64,000 nt of DNA from NCBI GenBank assembly GCA_025403435.1, contig JAJQZP010000438.1, positions 62,001-126,000 on the forward strand. Reading direction: 5' to 3'. The notes beneath the pieces were generated by a model. The model was not told the DNA's origin, did no database searches, and was given only the letters and a program-made list of their open reading frames with translations. The DNA comes from Artocarpus heterophyllus (taxonomy: Eukaryota > Streptophyta > Magnoliopsida > Rosales > Moraceae). Shown here in pieces: positions 44,304-60,518 of the stretch; positions within the stretch are counted from its first letter, which is position 1; each line of letters starts with the position of its first letter. A program made the position numbers and the translations under genes.

Positions 44304-46790
44304 ACCTTTTTTACCATTGGACAAGGATGATATACAAACCCAAATGAGCACTCCCTACATAATCTTATGAGGTTAAAACTTGATACTGATAAAATAGTAT
44401 GTTCTAGTCTAATAAGTACATTATCTATTCAACTGGAACCTTATAATTTTTGAGCAGCAAGGTATAGTCGCATGAGGATTAAAACGATTTTCAGGACCAA
44501 GTAGCTGAAAGACATTAATTAAAGAATGCAGATTTCAGTCATTGTCCTATTAGTCATTGTCATTTGATAATCCGATATATAAGATTGCATTATGGATTGA
44601 GAATCTATCATTTTATTTAACTTTATAGTGCACCAATATGTTCTTTTGTTGGAGGATAAGAAATTCATAATAAATTAAATCGGAATGTGAAATACATGGA
44701 CAGTCCCATCCGGCGGGTCAATATAACCCGAGATAACTAGAAGTACTCACTTGGAAAGAAGAAAAAAGGGTCGGAGGCAAAGCTCTTTTTTTTTTTTTTT
44801 GTATGATTATATTTTGGATATTTTCTCGATGGGTATTGAAAAAGCAATATATATGCAAGTATTTATTTTATAGTCGTCAAATTTATAGTAAAAAGAAAAG
44901 AAAATATTTTTTTTATAACATCTAATGGTTTAAAAATGTACGCTTGCTAAAGAAGAACCTTATACTTTTACCTCCTGTTTCATCATAGAAAAAACAATCA
45001 ATTCACTTGATATATCTTCCACTTTCATTCTTGGACCATCATTTTTTAGCTTTTGTAGTTCATAAGGTCAAGGTAATTTTTGAATGATTATTTTTTAAAT
45101 TTTGAAGATGAGGTGATATCAAACTCTGTACATTATGATGGAATTAAGTTTAAAATTACTGTTATCGTGTACCTATAACTACAATTTTGAATTATTTAGG
45201 GTCTTAGTGTATTTGGCAATCTCAATTTCAATCATAACTTTTAGTTGTTATAGTGTAAAATTTTTACATGCTACAACGTCAAGAAAAAATAAAATATAAT
45301 ATAAAGCTATCATAAATTATAATTTTTTAAACTAAAATTTAGTTCAAACCACAGATGACATGCTAAGCGAGGATGCCAGCCAGGTGTAGGTACAAATGAC
45401 GTGCAATATGTGAAGTGTCTTAATCGGTACGTTACTAACTTTTTTTTTTTTTTTGATAGATAAAAGATAAAGACTCAGACTAAAGTTTAATTTGATACTC
45501 GGTTAATTCTATTGTCTTAAGTTAAAATTACGGAAAGAAATTGGATAACATGGTGCGTGTTTGGGAGAATAAAATTATAAATAGTTTAAAATTTTTATAT
45601 ATTATAGTGTAAAGTAAGATATGTTATACGTAATAAAACTCTTGTCCGAGACATGCTAATTATTTTGAATGTTCTATTTCCAATGGCACAAGAACCCAAG
45701 TCACTAGCGACAAATAATATGGGTAAAAAACAAAAAAGAGCATTGCATAGCAGGAGTTTGCTCACTTTGGATTGGTGAGTGGGCCATGTATTACAAAAGC
45801 GAGTACGGTTATTGGCTGAGATAAAACAAGATAAGATTTTTTGTAGGACAAAAAAATCTGTGCCGCTGTGGTTCTCACTCTTGAGGGGGTCCCACAACTC
45901 GTTACAGCTCGGATAAAATATAATTGAGATTTAAGAGAGTCCTCTTTTGGGCTAGACTCTACGAGCACGTGCGGTTCTGAATGGTTACAAGTTTTTTATC
46001 AAGAGTTTTGCTTGTTCAAGGCATTCATTGCTTAAACAAAGATGCCAAACTATTGGAGAACTTTCCTGTTTTCTGACGACAATAAACACGTCAGTATTCA
46101 TGCTAAAAAAAGAGAGAGGAGGAAACAGAACAAAAATGGTCATAAGCAAAAAACAAAAAAACAAAAACAAAACAAAAAAAACAAAAAAAAAAGAAAATGA
46201 TTTCTTCTAAGCACACCTAAAAACTAGGGTTTCTTCTAAATAGAGGAGCTTTTTACAGTAGATATCATCTAATAATAGTGCATGTTTTTTAGATATTAAA
46301 TCTAATCAAAATTGCATTAGAATTAAAATGTTTTATTAATATAATTTATACAAAACAAAGTCATACCAATAAGATTTTTTTTCATAACATACCACAAAAT
46401 TCCCTTTTTTGTATGGACCGATAAAAGTCATAAGGACCTTGGCCCTGGGACTTCTGCAGGCAACAAGCCAGGGTTTATAGAGTTTACTAACACATAATCC
46501 ATGTCATTTAAGGCAGACTTTTGCGTGCGACACTACTCGAAGCTCCGACCTTATGTTGACAAAGTTTCCAAGTAGAACTTCCTTGCCACCATGCCACCAC
46601 CATAGGTATGGACAGACTTGATTATGTAATAGCAAAAATTCTTGACTTTTCTTCAAGGCAACTTTCTTTTCTCATTTACCTCTCAATCAAAGACAATCTT
46701 CTAATTCTATTGAAAATGAGACCCCTATATGGTTTGAGTATCTTTTATGTTACCATTTATTTTTCAAATGTCAAATTGGATTAAAATTAC
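44304..46790. other. Intergenic; possible decayed ankyrin 5' flank
   Basis: AT-rich without genes. Around 44815-44975, TTTTCTCGATGGGTATTGAAAAAG, then CATCTAATGGTTTAAAAATGTACGC and AAGAAGAACCTTA echo the gene C upstream region (TTTCTCTAGTGGGCGATGAAAAAA, then GATCTAACAGTTTCAAAACGTTC at about 33300-33430). No ankyrin exon follows. Poly-T tracts are at 44787-44801 and 45442-45454; an A-rich stretch is near 46148-46195. Confidence 0.35.
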
Positions 46791-47354
46791 GGTTTTTGGT
46801 ACATTTGTCCCCTAAACTTTTTATGTTTTTTTACAATGTAATCCTTATTTTTTTTTTTTGCAGCAATTGAGTCCCTAAACTTTGCTAAGTATAGTAATTA
46901 AGTCCTAATCACAAAGTTTCTTCAAACTCAAGATGGAAACAATCATGTGGGATGCACATGACCATTTAGAATATCTATACATCTCATTTAATTCTAATAA
47001 GAGTCAAATTATTTAATTTTATGTCTAAAATTATATAAAAAAAATTATATCATTGTTAATGATATTTCTAACAAATTTGGTGGTTTCTATGTCTATTTTT
47101 AATTATTGTAATGGTTGAAACTACGTCCCTTTCCCTTCTACTTGGGTCATGTATGCCTCAGGTGATCGTTTTTCATCTTAATCTTGACAAACATTAATGA
47201 TTAAAGACTTCATTGTCACATTTAACTAAGTTTAAGGACTTAATTACCATATTTAGTAAAGTTTAGATACTCAATTGCCACAAAAAAAAAAAAAAAAAAT
47301 TAAAGACCACATTGCAAAAAGTCTAAAGTTTAAGGGTAAATGTGCCAAAAACCC
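46791..47354. mobile_element. Fold-back MITE
   Basis: About 564 bp. The left arm (GGTTTTTGGTACATTTGTCC, later GCAATTGAGTCCCTAAACTTT) pairs with the inverted right arm (AAAGTTTAGATACTCAATTGCC, ...ATGTGCCAAAAACCC) over about 130 bp. Flanking bases TTAAAATTA and TTAAAACTT are partly alike. It is non-coding. Confidence 0.7.
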
Positions 47355-47803
47355 TTAAAACTTGGTCAAATCAAGTGATTCATTGTATTCTAGTGGAACT
47401 CCAAGAGTTCATTAGTTACTAGTATTTTTAGTTCAAATCTCACGTCAATAATTCAAATCAAGAGTTACTATTTTTTCGTAAACATTATCTCATAGAAATT
47501 TTTAGCTCAAACCACTTGAACCATTAAACCAAACGCATCCTAAAACAGCCCTTCTTAAACCTCCTACAAAACAACCTTCTCAATATACCATCTTCAAGAG
47601 TCCATAAATTATTAAAATGATACATTGTATTCTAATACAACTCCAATAATTGAAGAAAACCTTCTTAAACCCCCTACAAAACAACCTTCTTAATACACTA
47701 TCTTCTTAAACCTCCTATAAAACTTGCACAAAGTTTTGATTAGGAAGAAAGTGCCAAACCTATCTGTAGATTTATGCTTTGTTGGAGGCTATTCTCGTCG
47801 CCA

Positions 47804-47846
<43 letters not shown>

Positions 47847-48359
47847 TAATTAATAACGTGTTGGTTTTGACCAAACTAGTTATCAACTAAGCTCCAACCA
47901 TTAGAGCATGTGCTCCGCCTAGGACAATTGGAGCCCATGCTCCGAGTTGTCAATTTAAATGTGCGGAATTGGCAATGAACACATTAAACATGTTGTAGGT
48001 TACACTCCCAGGACGACTTACTCCTTATTCCATCAATATTAGGAAAGAGAATAGATCCTTCCATTTATGCCCCAGATTAAACTCGGCCATGCCTTACTAA
48101 CAAGTTTTTTTTTTCTTAAGAAAAAAACTAATATGAAAGCTCAAGATACGCACTTTTACAGCATTAAAACTTTGAGAAAAGTTTTATAAGAAGCTTACTG
48201 ACTTGAACATCGTGGTGCCTACATCCGGTATCACATTGGTGCTTCATTTTCTACCCGTCTTTTGCAGGGTTTTTGTGTTAAACAAAGTCTTCATACAATG
48301 TTGTTGAGGGAAAGTAAAATGCAAAACTGCCAAATCAGACTAATCCGGCGGATTTTAGA
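47355..48359. other. Intergenic; TA microsatellite
   Basis: No gene. A (TA)n run lies at about 47803-47849. Segments near 47560-47600 and 47660-47720 repeat CCTACAAAACAACCTTCT, a short local duplication. Confidence 0.5.
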
Positions 48360-48838
48360 CTACGGGTGTGGTTTTATATCATAACTGTTTTTCAATGGTT
48401 TGAGGCCAGATCAAACTATTTGAAAAATGGCTGGGTCTGGTTTGTGAAATTTGAGAAACGGTCTAAACTGGACCGGACTATTTAGATTTATATATGTATT
48501 TTTTATTTTTATAATATACATGTGTGTACATTTGTTATATGTGTATAAAAAAAATGTATCTTATCTTTTACATGTTTTCAATTTTTAAAGTTTAAATAGC
48601 TTAGAATGACTAAAAAATTAACAATAGAAAAAAAGTCACCAAAAACTCTAAAAAAATCTTTAAAAAGTCATTTGTATGGTTCAAATTGGACCAAACCATT
48701 CTATAATGGTCCCCTCTAATTCGGTCTTCTTAAATAAATGGTTCGGTCCTGTTTATCTTTTTTATAAACTATCGAAATGGTCCACTATAAAAAAACCCAG
48801 CAGTTTGAGACCAGACCAGACTATACTCACCCCTAGAG
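48360..48838. mobile_element. hAT-like MITE, tentative
   Basis: Left end TACGGGTGTGG and right end ACTCACCCCTA are near-inverted. Interior parts such as GGTCTGGTT and AACCAGACC-like strings (GGTTTGAGGCCAGATC, GTTTGAGACCAGACC) are arranged as in common plant hAT MITEs. A clean 8-bp target duplication was not found. Confidence 0.45.
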
Positions 48839-50029
48839 CAAAGAATTTCTTTGATCTAGATTTTAAGTTCAAGGATGTTCATTTAACGTTTAAACAAATT
48901 TTGGTCCCTCACTTTTATTATAAAACTTTTAAGTACTTCTGTAGTAGGTCATTTATATTGATGTTGTGTGTTTCTAAATATTAGATCATATCATTGATGA
49001 ATTACAAAAATGATAGCGATGCAAAATTTTCAAAGAAGTGGTCTTTCTATTGTTTTTCTTTTGTATTTTGGTTTGTAACTATGATGTTTCTAGCTCCAAT
49101 GCATTTGTGTACTTGGTAGTGTTTGATTATTTTTTCCGTTCGTCGAGTTTGTTCATTTACAGTCTTTGTGTGGTCTTAGTGTTATTGATTTCTTTACATT
49201 GGTTGATTCTATAGTCTCATTAATTGTAAAAGATTTGTAAAAGAGTCACATGTGTGCTCAATTTTGTGTAATTTTCTTTTGGTGTCTTCCATTGTGGAGC
49301 CTAGTACACACTATTCACCTTGAGCTTTTAACTTGAGTTTATAAGTGGAACCATTTATCTATCAGTGTTTTTGCTACTATAATAAAAGGCTATATGAGTT
49401 GAATTGTTGTTTGTATTACTTTTTCATGTTTAGAGATGTTTTTATCCTTAAGAAAAACAAGATCATATCATTAATTATGGCAAAAATTACACAATTTATA
49501 AAAAAGTGAAATGAACAGTTTTGAACAATCAGAGAGCATTTTCAAAAGCAATTTATAGTTTAGAAGATTTTATGAAAATATATAATTGTCTACATATCAA
49601 GGATAAGGCTTTAAGTTCCGCAATAGACCAGTCTAATATATACAAATTTTCTTCATCGAAAATGTAACTCTTGTTTAATATTACATGAGAACAAATTAAA
49701 AGTTACATAAACCACGAATAAATTTACATTTTTGAAGGGAGAAAAAAAACAAATACCGGTCTGATCTAATTCACATAGGAGACTAACCCTATATATATAT
49801 ATATATGTAGTCACAAATTTTTTCTAATATTTTGTTAGCCTAGCTCTCTCAAATAGTAAAGAGTAAAGACCACAAAGCCAAGTTTAATGAGCCCAAAAAA
49901 AACAACACATCAAAGCCAACACACATTGCCACATTGTCTACTTCGGAAAGAAAAAGAAAGAAGAAGAAAGCAGCCAAAAGCAAACCTTGTTCTCATATCC
50001 TCAAGCTTGCTTACACCACAAAAAGAAAA
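48839..50029. other. Upstream region of LIL3
   Basis: AT-rich. A TA run (49788-49807) lies about 220 bp before the LIL3 start. The transcribed leader probably begins between it and 50030. I could not pick a single TATA box with confidence. Confidence 0.4.
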
Positions 50030-52094
50030 ATGTCTTCCATGGCCTTGTTATCTCCGCCCACCCATCTCCCAACCCTCTCTCCTTCTTCTTCTTCTTCTTC
50101 TTCGCTCTACAAAACCCAGTTTGCCCACAAGCCCCATCTCCTTCTCAGACCCAAGAATTCTGCTCTTCTTTTTCGCCTCAAGGCCTCGGCCGACAATGAA
50201 GCCGGAGCCCTCGGCTCGGCTGCCGCCACCGTAGTTGAGGAGCCCGAGGCACCGCCGAAGGTTCCGGAACCTTCTGAGAGCTCTGATGGCGGAAATGGGT
50301 CGCTGCCTAAAGCCTCTGAAGTGGAATTTTTGAGCAAGTTTGAAGACCCCAAATGGGTCAATGGAACTTGGGACTTGACCCAGTTTCAGAAAGATGGAAA
50401 GACTGATTGGGACGCTGTCATTGACGCTGGTAAGGTTTCTTTGCTTTTTTTTTTTTCACTGAAAAAATGTTTTTTTTAGTGATCTAAATGTTGATTGTTT
50501 TGTTGGTTTTGGTATGTAATTCAATAATCATTAAAAAAAAAAAACCTAATACATTTCTGGTTTTGTGATAATCTGACAGTGTGAAAATTGTTCCAGCCCT
50601 GGATTATAGTTAGTTAAGCTTGATTTTTTTATTTATTTTTCATTTTTAGTTTGAGAGAGAGACATTATCAATAATAAGGCGGTTGTTTGGGTCTGATAAA
50701 ATTTAAAATTTTAGTATTTATATGTTGATTGCCTCAGGATCAAAATTAGTTCCGAAACAAGCAATTTAGAGCATGGTTTTTGGACCGTTTGGTTGTTCAT
50801 ATTCTAAAAGAATTCATGTTTTTGAAATGTTAGTCATCAGAATTGCCACCCCTCATCGTCACCATTGCTGCCATAAAACCATCCTCAAGCCTCTGCCACT
50901 GGTACTGCCACAAATTTAATATCACTACAATATATAGGCAAAAGCAACTATCATCTTACCCAATTACGGAGACAGGGGCCCCTGGCTTTTTTTTGTGTTT
51001 TTTTTTTTTTTTACATATAGTGGTTTTAATTTTAATATAGTAAATGTGTATAAATTAGACTTGGCCCGCTTAAATTTAGTAGTTATCTACGTGTTAATAT
51101 AATCTTGGATAAAAAAGAAAAAATTTGGCCCCTTTACCATTGAATCCTGGCTCTGTCATTGATTTTACCTAATGCCAACACCTCAATCACCATACTATGA
51201 ATGATGATGCAACATATTGCTTGATGAAGGCCTGTACCATACAAACCTTTAAACTAGTTCTAGTTCTAATTAATTAAGCTCGTTTGTCGTATTGGTATTT
51301 GCTTAAAACTGGGATTAACTAATTACAGCTCCCAAAACCCTGCTTAAACTTGTTTGAAGGCTTAACACTTGGTCATAAACATAATTAGTATTTCCCTGCC
51401 ATGAATTTGCAACTCTGGGTGGTTTTAATAGTCGTAATGGAACTTGCTTGTTTAATCATCCAAACGAGTGTAATGGAGCGGCTTTTTTTACAACTTCGAT
51501 CATTCATGTTTTACTCATTTTTTGTAAGGTTAAAGGAGAGTAAGAAATATCCTTCCTGATAATCGTGGAACTACTTGATTGAATACTGATGAACAAACTT
51601 TTTGTTATGGTGATTTTCAGAGGCCAGGAGGAGAAAATGGTTTCAGGACAACCCAGAATCAACCAGTAACGAGAACCCGATAGTTTTCGACACGTCCATC
51701 ATACCTTGGTGGGCATGGATAAAAAGATATCACCTACCTGAAGCTGAACTCCTAAACGGTTCGTTGCGATCCAATTTCTTTAATATGCAACCGAAATTCT
51801 AAATTTTATTGGCTTCTATTAATCTGTCATATGCTGTTTGGTGGGTTTTATGCAGGCCGTGCTGCCATGGTAGGCTTTTTCATGGCCTATTTTGTTGATA
51901 GCTTGACAGGAGTCGGTTTGGTTGACCAAACGGGCAACTTCTTCTGCAAAACCTTGCTGTTCATAGCAGTGGCTGGGGTGCTTCTAATCCGAAAGAATGA
52001 GGACATTGAAACGCTAAAGAAGCTGTTGGAAGAGACGACCTTCTATGACAAGCAATGGCAAGCGACTTGGCAGGACGAGAACAAAACTGAGTAG
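50030..52094 (+). CDS. LIL3: Light-harvesting-like protein 3 (LIL3)
   Basis: Three exons, 50030-50429, 51621-51758 and 51856-52094, give 258 aa. The serine-rich N-terminus ([20 protein letters not shown]) is a chloroplast transit peptide. The mature part has the LIL3 hallmarks: [14 protein letters not shown] (exon 1), [10 protein letters not shown] and [19 protein letters not shown] (exon 2). The membrane helix carries the chlorophyll-binding motif E-x-L-N-G-R-x-A-M split across the exon 2/3 junction, and a second hydrophobic stretch follows ([14 protein letters not shown]). In Arabidopsis, LIL3 in the thylakoid binds geranylgeranyl reductase (and protochlorophyllide reductase), supporting chlorophyll and tocopherol synthesis. 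Length and motifs are normal. The in-frame upstream stretch without an ATG is leader. It lies tail to tail with GDH1. Confidence 0.95.
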
Positions 52095-52781
52095 TTTAAA
52101 ATTGTTTCGGAGTTTGACTCTTAATTGTGTTAGAGTGTTGTCTTCAATTTTCGTTCTTGTATTTACATGTAACTTCCTGCGTTAGTAAGGACTTGAAATA
52201 TCTGCTTATGATAATCATTGAAGCTTTCTTATGAGCAAAATGTAGTTAAATAAGCAAGCGAACGTAAATTCTTAATATAAGAGTTCGGGGGTGTTTGGTA
52301 CTTGGATTCAGCCAATTTGATCCCATGGACTTGACCTGAATTATCGTTTGTTAAGTAAATTTAGCAACGTCATTTGAATTGCGTAGTTGGTTTGAGCCAA
52401 CTTAAAGTGGCCATTTCAAAATTTGCCCCGCCCTAAATTCACCCGATTTGGATCAATTTGTTACAGTATATAAATATTTTTCCCTAGGGAGTAAGCTTTC
52501 AACAAGTATCTGAACACAAATTTAGATTTTATTCTCTATTTAAAATTTACACTTTTACAACATATGTAAGTGCCTGTTTGGATTTACTGGGATTTTACGT
52601 TTCAAACTGTCACAATTCGAGCCAGTCGTGAACCAGATGGACCTTACAAGTAATTTGTTATTTAAACTGCAGACAGTTCTCGTCTCACGCCCAACATTTT
52701 CTCCTCTTTGTTACTGTGATCCTAAAGATGAGTAGCGTTAGATGACAATTGAAATGTAGTTTTTTAAGAAGACCAGAATAA
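52095..52781. other. Convergent 3' region between LIL3 and GDH1
   Basis: Holds the two 3' UTRs and AT-rich spacer. No other gene is seen. Confidence 0.6.
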
Positions 52782-56128
<3,347 letters not shown>

Positions 56129-56786
56129 TAGGGGTGTTGAATTCTTAAGATGCGACGTAGCCAATTTAATCTTGAGGTTTTAGATTAAATTGAAAAGAAT
56201 TTTGGATCAATTTAGGTTGAGAAAATCTCGATTTAAAGGTTTTAGATCGGATTAATTTTCAATCTAAAACTCTATATTTATATATTTTTATATATTTTAT
56301 AATTTTAATAATATATATTTACATAAAAATTTTCCTTTTTTCCAAAAATCCTCATTGTAACATTTTCTCACTCTTCCAAACAAACTTATTATCACGGATG
56401 GTAATACAACTTGTGTAAAAAAAATCCCAGCCTTCCCTTAAAAAAAGGCCCAGCCTAATAATCTCTCATAATACTTTTTTTTTTTTTCATTGTAATTGTT
56501 GTTGTTGTTTTGTTAGTTTAATGTGGCCCTTTTTGGCTTTTTTTTTTTTTAATGAAGTTCTTGTTTAGCAAAAAAAATTACTTCAAATTTTTTTTAAAAA
56601 AATCATATCTTAATCCACGAATCAGTGAATCCAATCTAAAAGTTTTGGATCGGATTGCAGGTTAGAATTTTTCAAATCCAAAAATTTTAACTTAGATTGC
56701 GGATTAAAATTTTTTCAAGCCGAAGGTTTTGGGTTGGATTATAGATTGCCTTTAAATCCGCAAAATTCAATTCATGAACACCTCTA
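56129..56786. mobile_element. hAT-type MITE with ATGTAGTG target duplication
   Basis: 658 bp. The left end TAGGGGTGTT and inverted right end (AACACCTCTA) differ at one base. A perfect 8-bp repeat, ATGTAGTG, flanks it (56121-56128 and 56787-56794). The interior has inverted arms containing TTTTGGATC, GATCGGATT and similar strings. It is non-coding. Confidence 0.8.
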
Positions 56787-56794
56787 ATGTAGTG

Positions 56795-58081
56795 TTTCTT
56801 TCTTTTTCTTTTTTTGTTATTTTGTGTTTTAGTTTGAAAAGGAATCGGTGATGTAGTAGTGAGCAGCTTATTTTATTTTTTAATAGAAAAGTTGCTTATT
56901 CTAGCTTAAACTAACGAGAGAAATAGCAAATTCATAAGCATTAATTAAAACCCTACAGAATTTTTTAAAACATAGAAAATTATGACTAATTATGTGAATA
57001 AATTTTTAATATGCCAAGAATACCCCTCGACATATCTGGGCTTTCTCTTCTCCCTCTCGTGTCTTGTCTTCTTCTCTCCTTCATTTCATTATCTTTTCTC
57101 TCTCTTCCCACCCTTGTTCTCTCTTGCTCTCTCTCTCACACCGTGGAATAAATCTGTGAGTCATCACGGATGGCGACCAGAGACGACGAGCTACAGGTGA
57201 GGATGACAATGACAATCGACCTTTCAATCTCCTCTGGGAAGATTGCCTACGACTAGGTGAAGACAATGGGAGAGCAACAGCAATCAAGATGACAACGATG
57301 GCTTCTTAGCGAACATTGGCTTCGTCAACCATGAGAGAGGGAAAAACTAAATATTTTTAGGATTTTTTTTAGAAATTAGGTTTGGTGGCTTTTTTCACGA
57401 CATCTTTAAAATAAATAATTTAAATTTTAAAATTAGATAAATGACTGTTTATTAATGATAAATTAAGTTTATCAATATTAAACTCAAAAAACTCAAGTTT
57501 ATCGCTGATAAACTCAACAAGTTTATCAATGATAAATTAAGTTTAATTAATAAACATTTCGAGTTTATCAGTGTTAAAAAAATTATGATAATTTATTTTA
57601 AATATACTTTTAAAAAGGCCATTTACTTCTACATTTTTTTTTTTTAACTTTGATAAGTGAGAAAAAAGAGAGGAAGGGGAAAGGAAAGAAAAAAAAATCT
57701 AGAGCTATAATTGGAACAATAAATTTTATTAACCAAAAATATGCTTTTTTTTTTTTACTACTTTAAAATATGTTATTTACTTAACCAATCGTCACCACCC
57801 TTTAGAGTTGTCACGGCCACTTGAAGTCATCTCCTCCCCTCGAAGTTGACTAGCATAAGGTCGCCGAATAGGGATTTTTTTTTAATAAAAAAAAATTATA
57901 GTTCATGTCAATTTGAGTTAAGTTGGTCAGCCCAAAGATAGCGCTTATTGACCTAAACAGATTTATAATAAATCCAAATTTACTAACTTTTTGTGGGTTT
58001 CATGCTTTGTTGTATCACGACACAAATTGTTACATTTTAAAGTAATCATTTGGTTAAGTAAATAACATATTTTAAATTTAT
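56795..58081. other. Intergenic with short repeats
   Basis: A C/T-rich then coding-like patch at about 57020-57330 has only short frames. At about 57456-57572 the string AGTTTATCA and its inverse recur many times, including GATAAACTCAACAAGTTTATC-like palindromes. The remainder is AT-rich. Confidence 0.45.
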
Positions 58082-59242
58082 GGAGAGATCTATGGTAGTG
58101 AACGTTAAAATTCTCCATTAGTGGAGAACGTAACTAATAACACACGATTGAAATAACAAATTAAAGAGAAATTGAAGAGTGAAAGACAAAAAATTTGGGT
58201 AGACCCTAGTACACTAGATTTGATTAAAATTTTAAAAAATTGAAATAGTACAAACATGGGTAAATTCGGTCCTCCCTCTAAGACAACCTATCGCATGTCG
58301 GCCGCCTGCTACTGTGTCGACGGAGAGGCACGATCTCGTCCCTTCTGTGGACCTCTCTCCTAGCCTCCCCTTGCTCTCGCCGTTGTCAAAATGCAAGGAG
58401 GAGCTCGCACTGAAGGAGTGCAAAGGTGTTAGCGCCGCTGTGGAGGAAAAACTAGAGAGAGGAAAACAAAAACACCTTCTTCACCAACTCTGGCGTACCA
58501 TAATGATTATGGTTCGTTTATCTCTTTTGCAATCTAATCACCAAGACATTCTTCCTTGCCCTGGTTGGTAACCAATTCTAGAATTGTTTTCTTGCAACTA
58601 ACCTGTTTGATGTTTTGTCCAACAGGAATTATTAGTATTTTTTTTTTCCTTATGTTGCTTATTTTTCTAGTCTGCAAATGCATGTTAGAGTTTTGATTAA
58701 TTCTCTTATTCATTTACCTTCTTCTCTCTAGTTCTATTAAAGAAAATGGCTGCAGAATATTGTCGGTTTTGAAGGAAGTTGATAGCACAGGTTTGGATTG
58801 ACTCATCGGAATCTGGAAGCCACGGCGGAGGCGGGCTTGAGGGGTGACAACGATAGCATGGGTTGGAATGGCTACTCGGAGGGGGGCCTGAGGGGTGACA
58901 GCGATAGCACGGGTCTGAACTGGCTCATTAGAATCTGGGAGCTACGACGGAGGCAGGCCTGATGGGCGACAGCAATGGGTCGACGGGGAAAGGATGATGG
59001 AGATTGGAGTAGGAAAGAAGAAGAAGAAGAATCAGATATCCGTTTAGGGGCGTCGGCAATGGGACCGACTACGGAAAGGAAAGCTCTTTTTTTTCTTTAT
59101 TTTTCTAATAACGTAAAATAATCACACGTGGGAGACTCTGATTTTGTTTTGATGGTTTTTTATTTTTTTCTACCCTTAGATATATAATTATTTTCTACCG
59201 GTAAAGAATACTAAGGTTCTCCATCATAGTGTTTCTCGCAAT
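58082..59242. mobile_element. Possible inverted-ended element with a GC-rich interior
   Basis: The left flank (GAGATCTATGGTAGTGAACG, 58085 onwards) and the inverse of the right flank (GAGAAACACTATGATGGAGAACC) resemble each other over about 30-50 bp. The interior has two GC-rich blocks (58255-58570 and 58790-59080). The second contains imperfect repeats of GAGGGGTGACA and GATAGCA. An 85-codon frame at 58314-58571 has no known domain. The class is uncertain. Confidence 0.35.
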
Positions 59243-60518
59243 GTATTCATCTGACAGCACAAAAAACATGAGAAGCGGGCATCTTCGATACAATACAAAC
59301 TTCTAACATTTGAATATGAGGATCACTTTCCAATGCAAAGCAAAGAAATTTGAGTCCTATATTTGGCATATGTGACAGTTGGTGCCAAATTAGTATATGC
59401 TTGGAGGTTGATGTATTTTGGATACTTCCAAGTACATGAATAATGATTCAAAACTCATTAATTTTATGCAAAATGTTTTTTATATTTCTGGATTGACTTT
59501 TCTCATTGAATCATGACGATATTGTCATTTTCAACGTCTCCTAAATCAACAATACAAATAAACCCCATTCAGAAAGAATAATAATAACTGCCCCCACTTA
59601 ACAATACAAATAGTATATGCTTGTATATATTATGCATTTACGTTTGAGTTTAATATTATTAGTTCTTACTGTTTTTGCCCTTTAATTTTCTCCTTTTGCA
59701 CGACACGTGTACTTGATAAAACTTTGAAAATTTGATTTTTTAGTGGAAATTTTGATTTTTAAATTTATGTATTTTTTTTTAAATGTCGGTTGTGTTCTTA
59801 TTTAATAAGAATAATAATAACTGCCCCCACTTAACAATACAAATAAACCCCATTCAAAAAGAACTCTACTTTTCACACTGTGCGTCCACTAATTTTTTTT
59901 CTTTTAAAAAAATTGTCTTTTTTTTTTGCTCTGTCAGCGCTCTTATTGATCTATATGTATCCATAGTAGTACAAAACTGTTTCAATGATGAAACTACTTA
60001 ATTGCATAATCCCTTTTTTTTACAGCTGAATAAAGCATACATCTCATCAGATAAATTATGATGTGTTGAGTTATTATTATTGGTTCGAACTTGTTTGGTT
60101 CAAACTAGTTTATCAAACCAAAAAAAATAAAAATAGTATTCTCAACACTCTAGTCTAATTTGGATGGAATGGATTAGGTGAAATATTTTATATCTATGCA
60201 ACTGCCACGTGTTTTAGAATACTAAGCTCTTCGCTTCAAAAAACACTTTTGGCCCTTAAAATAAAAGCACTTTGGGATTCCTGTATTAAGAACATTGTTT
60301 GACCAATCGACTAAGATAGTATTAAGAACATTGTTTCCTAAATCAACAAAGGATTTATTTTCGTTCCATCCAAAGGAGTCACATTGGCCTTTACCCTTGG
60401 ACCCGCGTCTTCTTGGCCACCTTCTTCAACACCTTTATGTACTCACCAAAAATCACCTCCAAAAGCAATCCTTTTTATCTTCCTTCCTTTCCTTTTCCCC
60501 TCAACATTTCCAACCAAA
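59243..60518. other. Intergenic and upstream region of the small basic gene
   Basis: AT-rich. A 41-bp segment (AAGAATAATAATAACTGCCC, then CCCACTTAACAATACAAATA) occurs near 59575 and again near 59807. The last 200 bp before 60519 are C/T-rich and probably the leader of the next gene. Confidence 0.5.

Noticed and set aside
45595..46210. Frames of 60-100 codons near 46 kb
   Set aside because: Low-complexity lysine or phenylalanine runs and no conserved motif; no splice-consistent extension.
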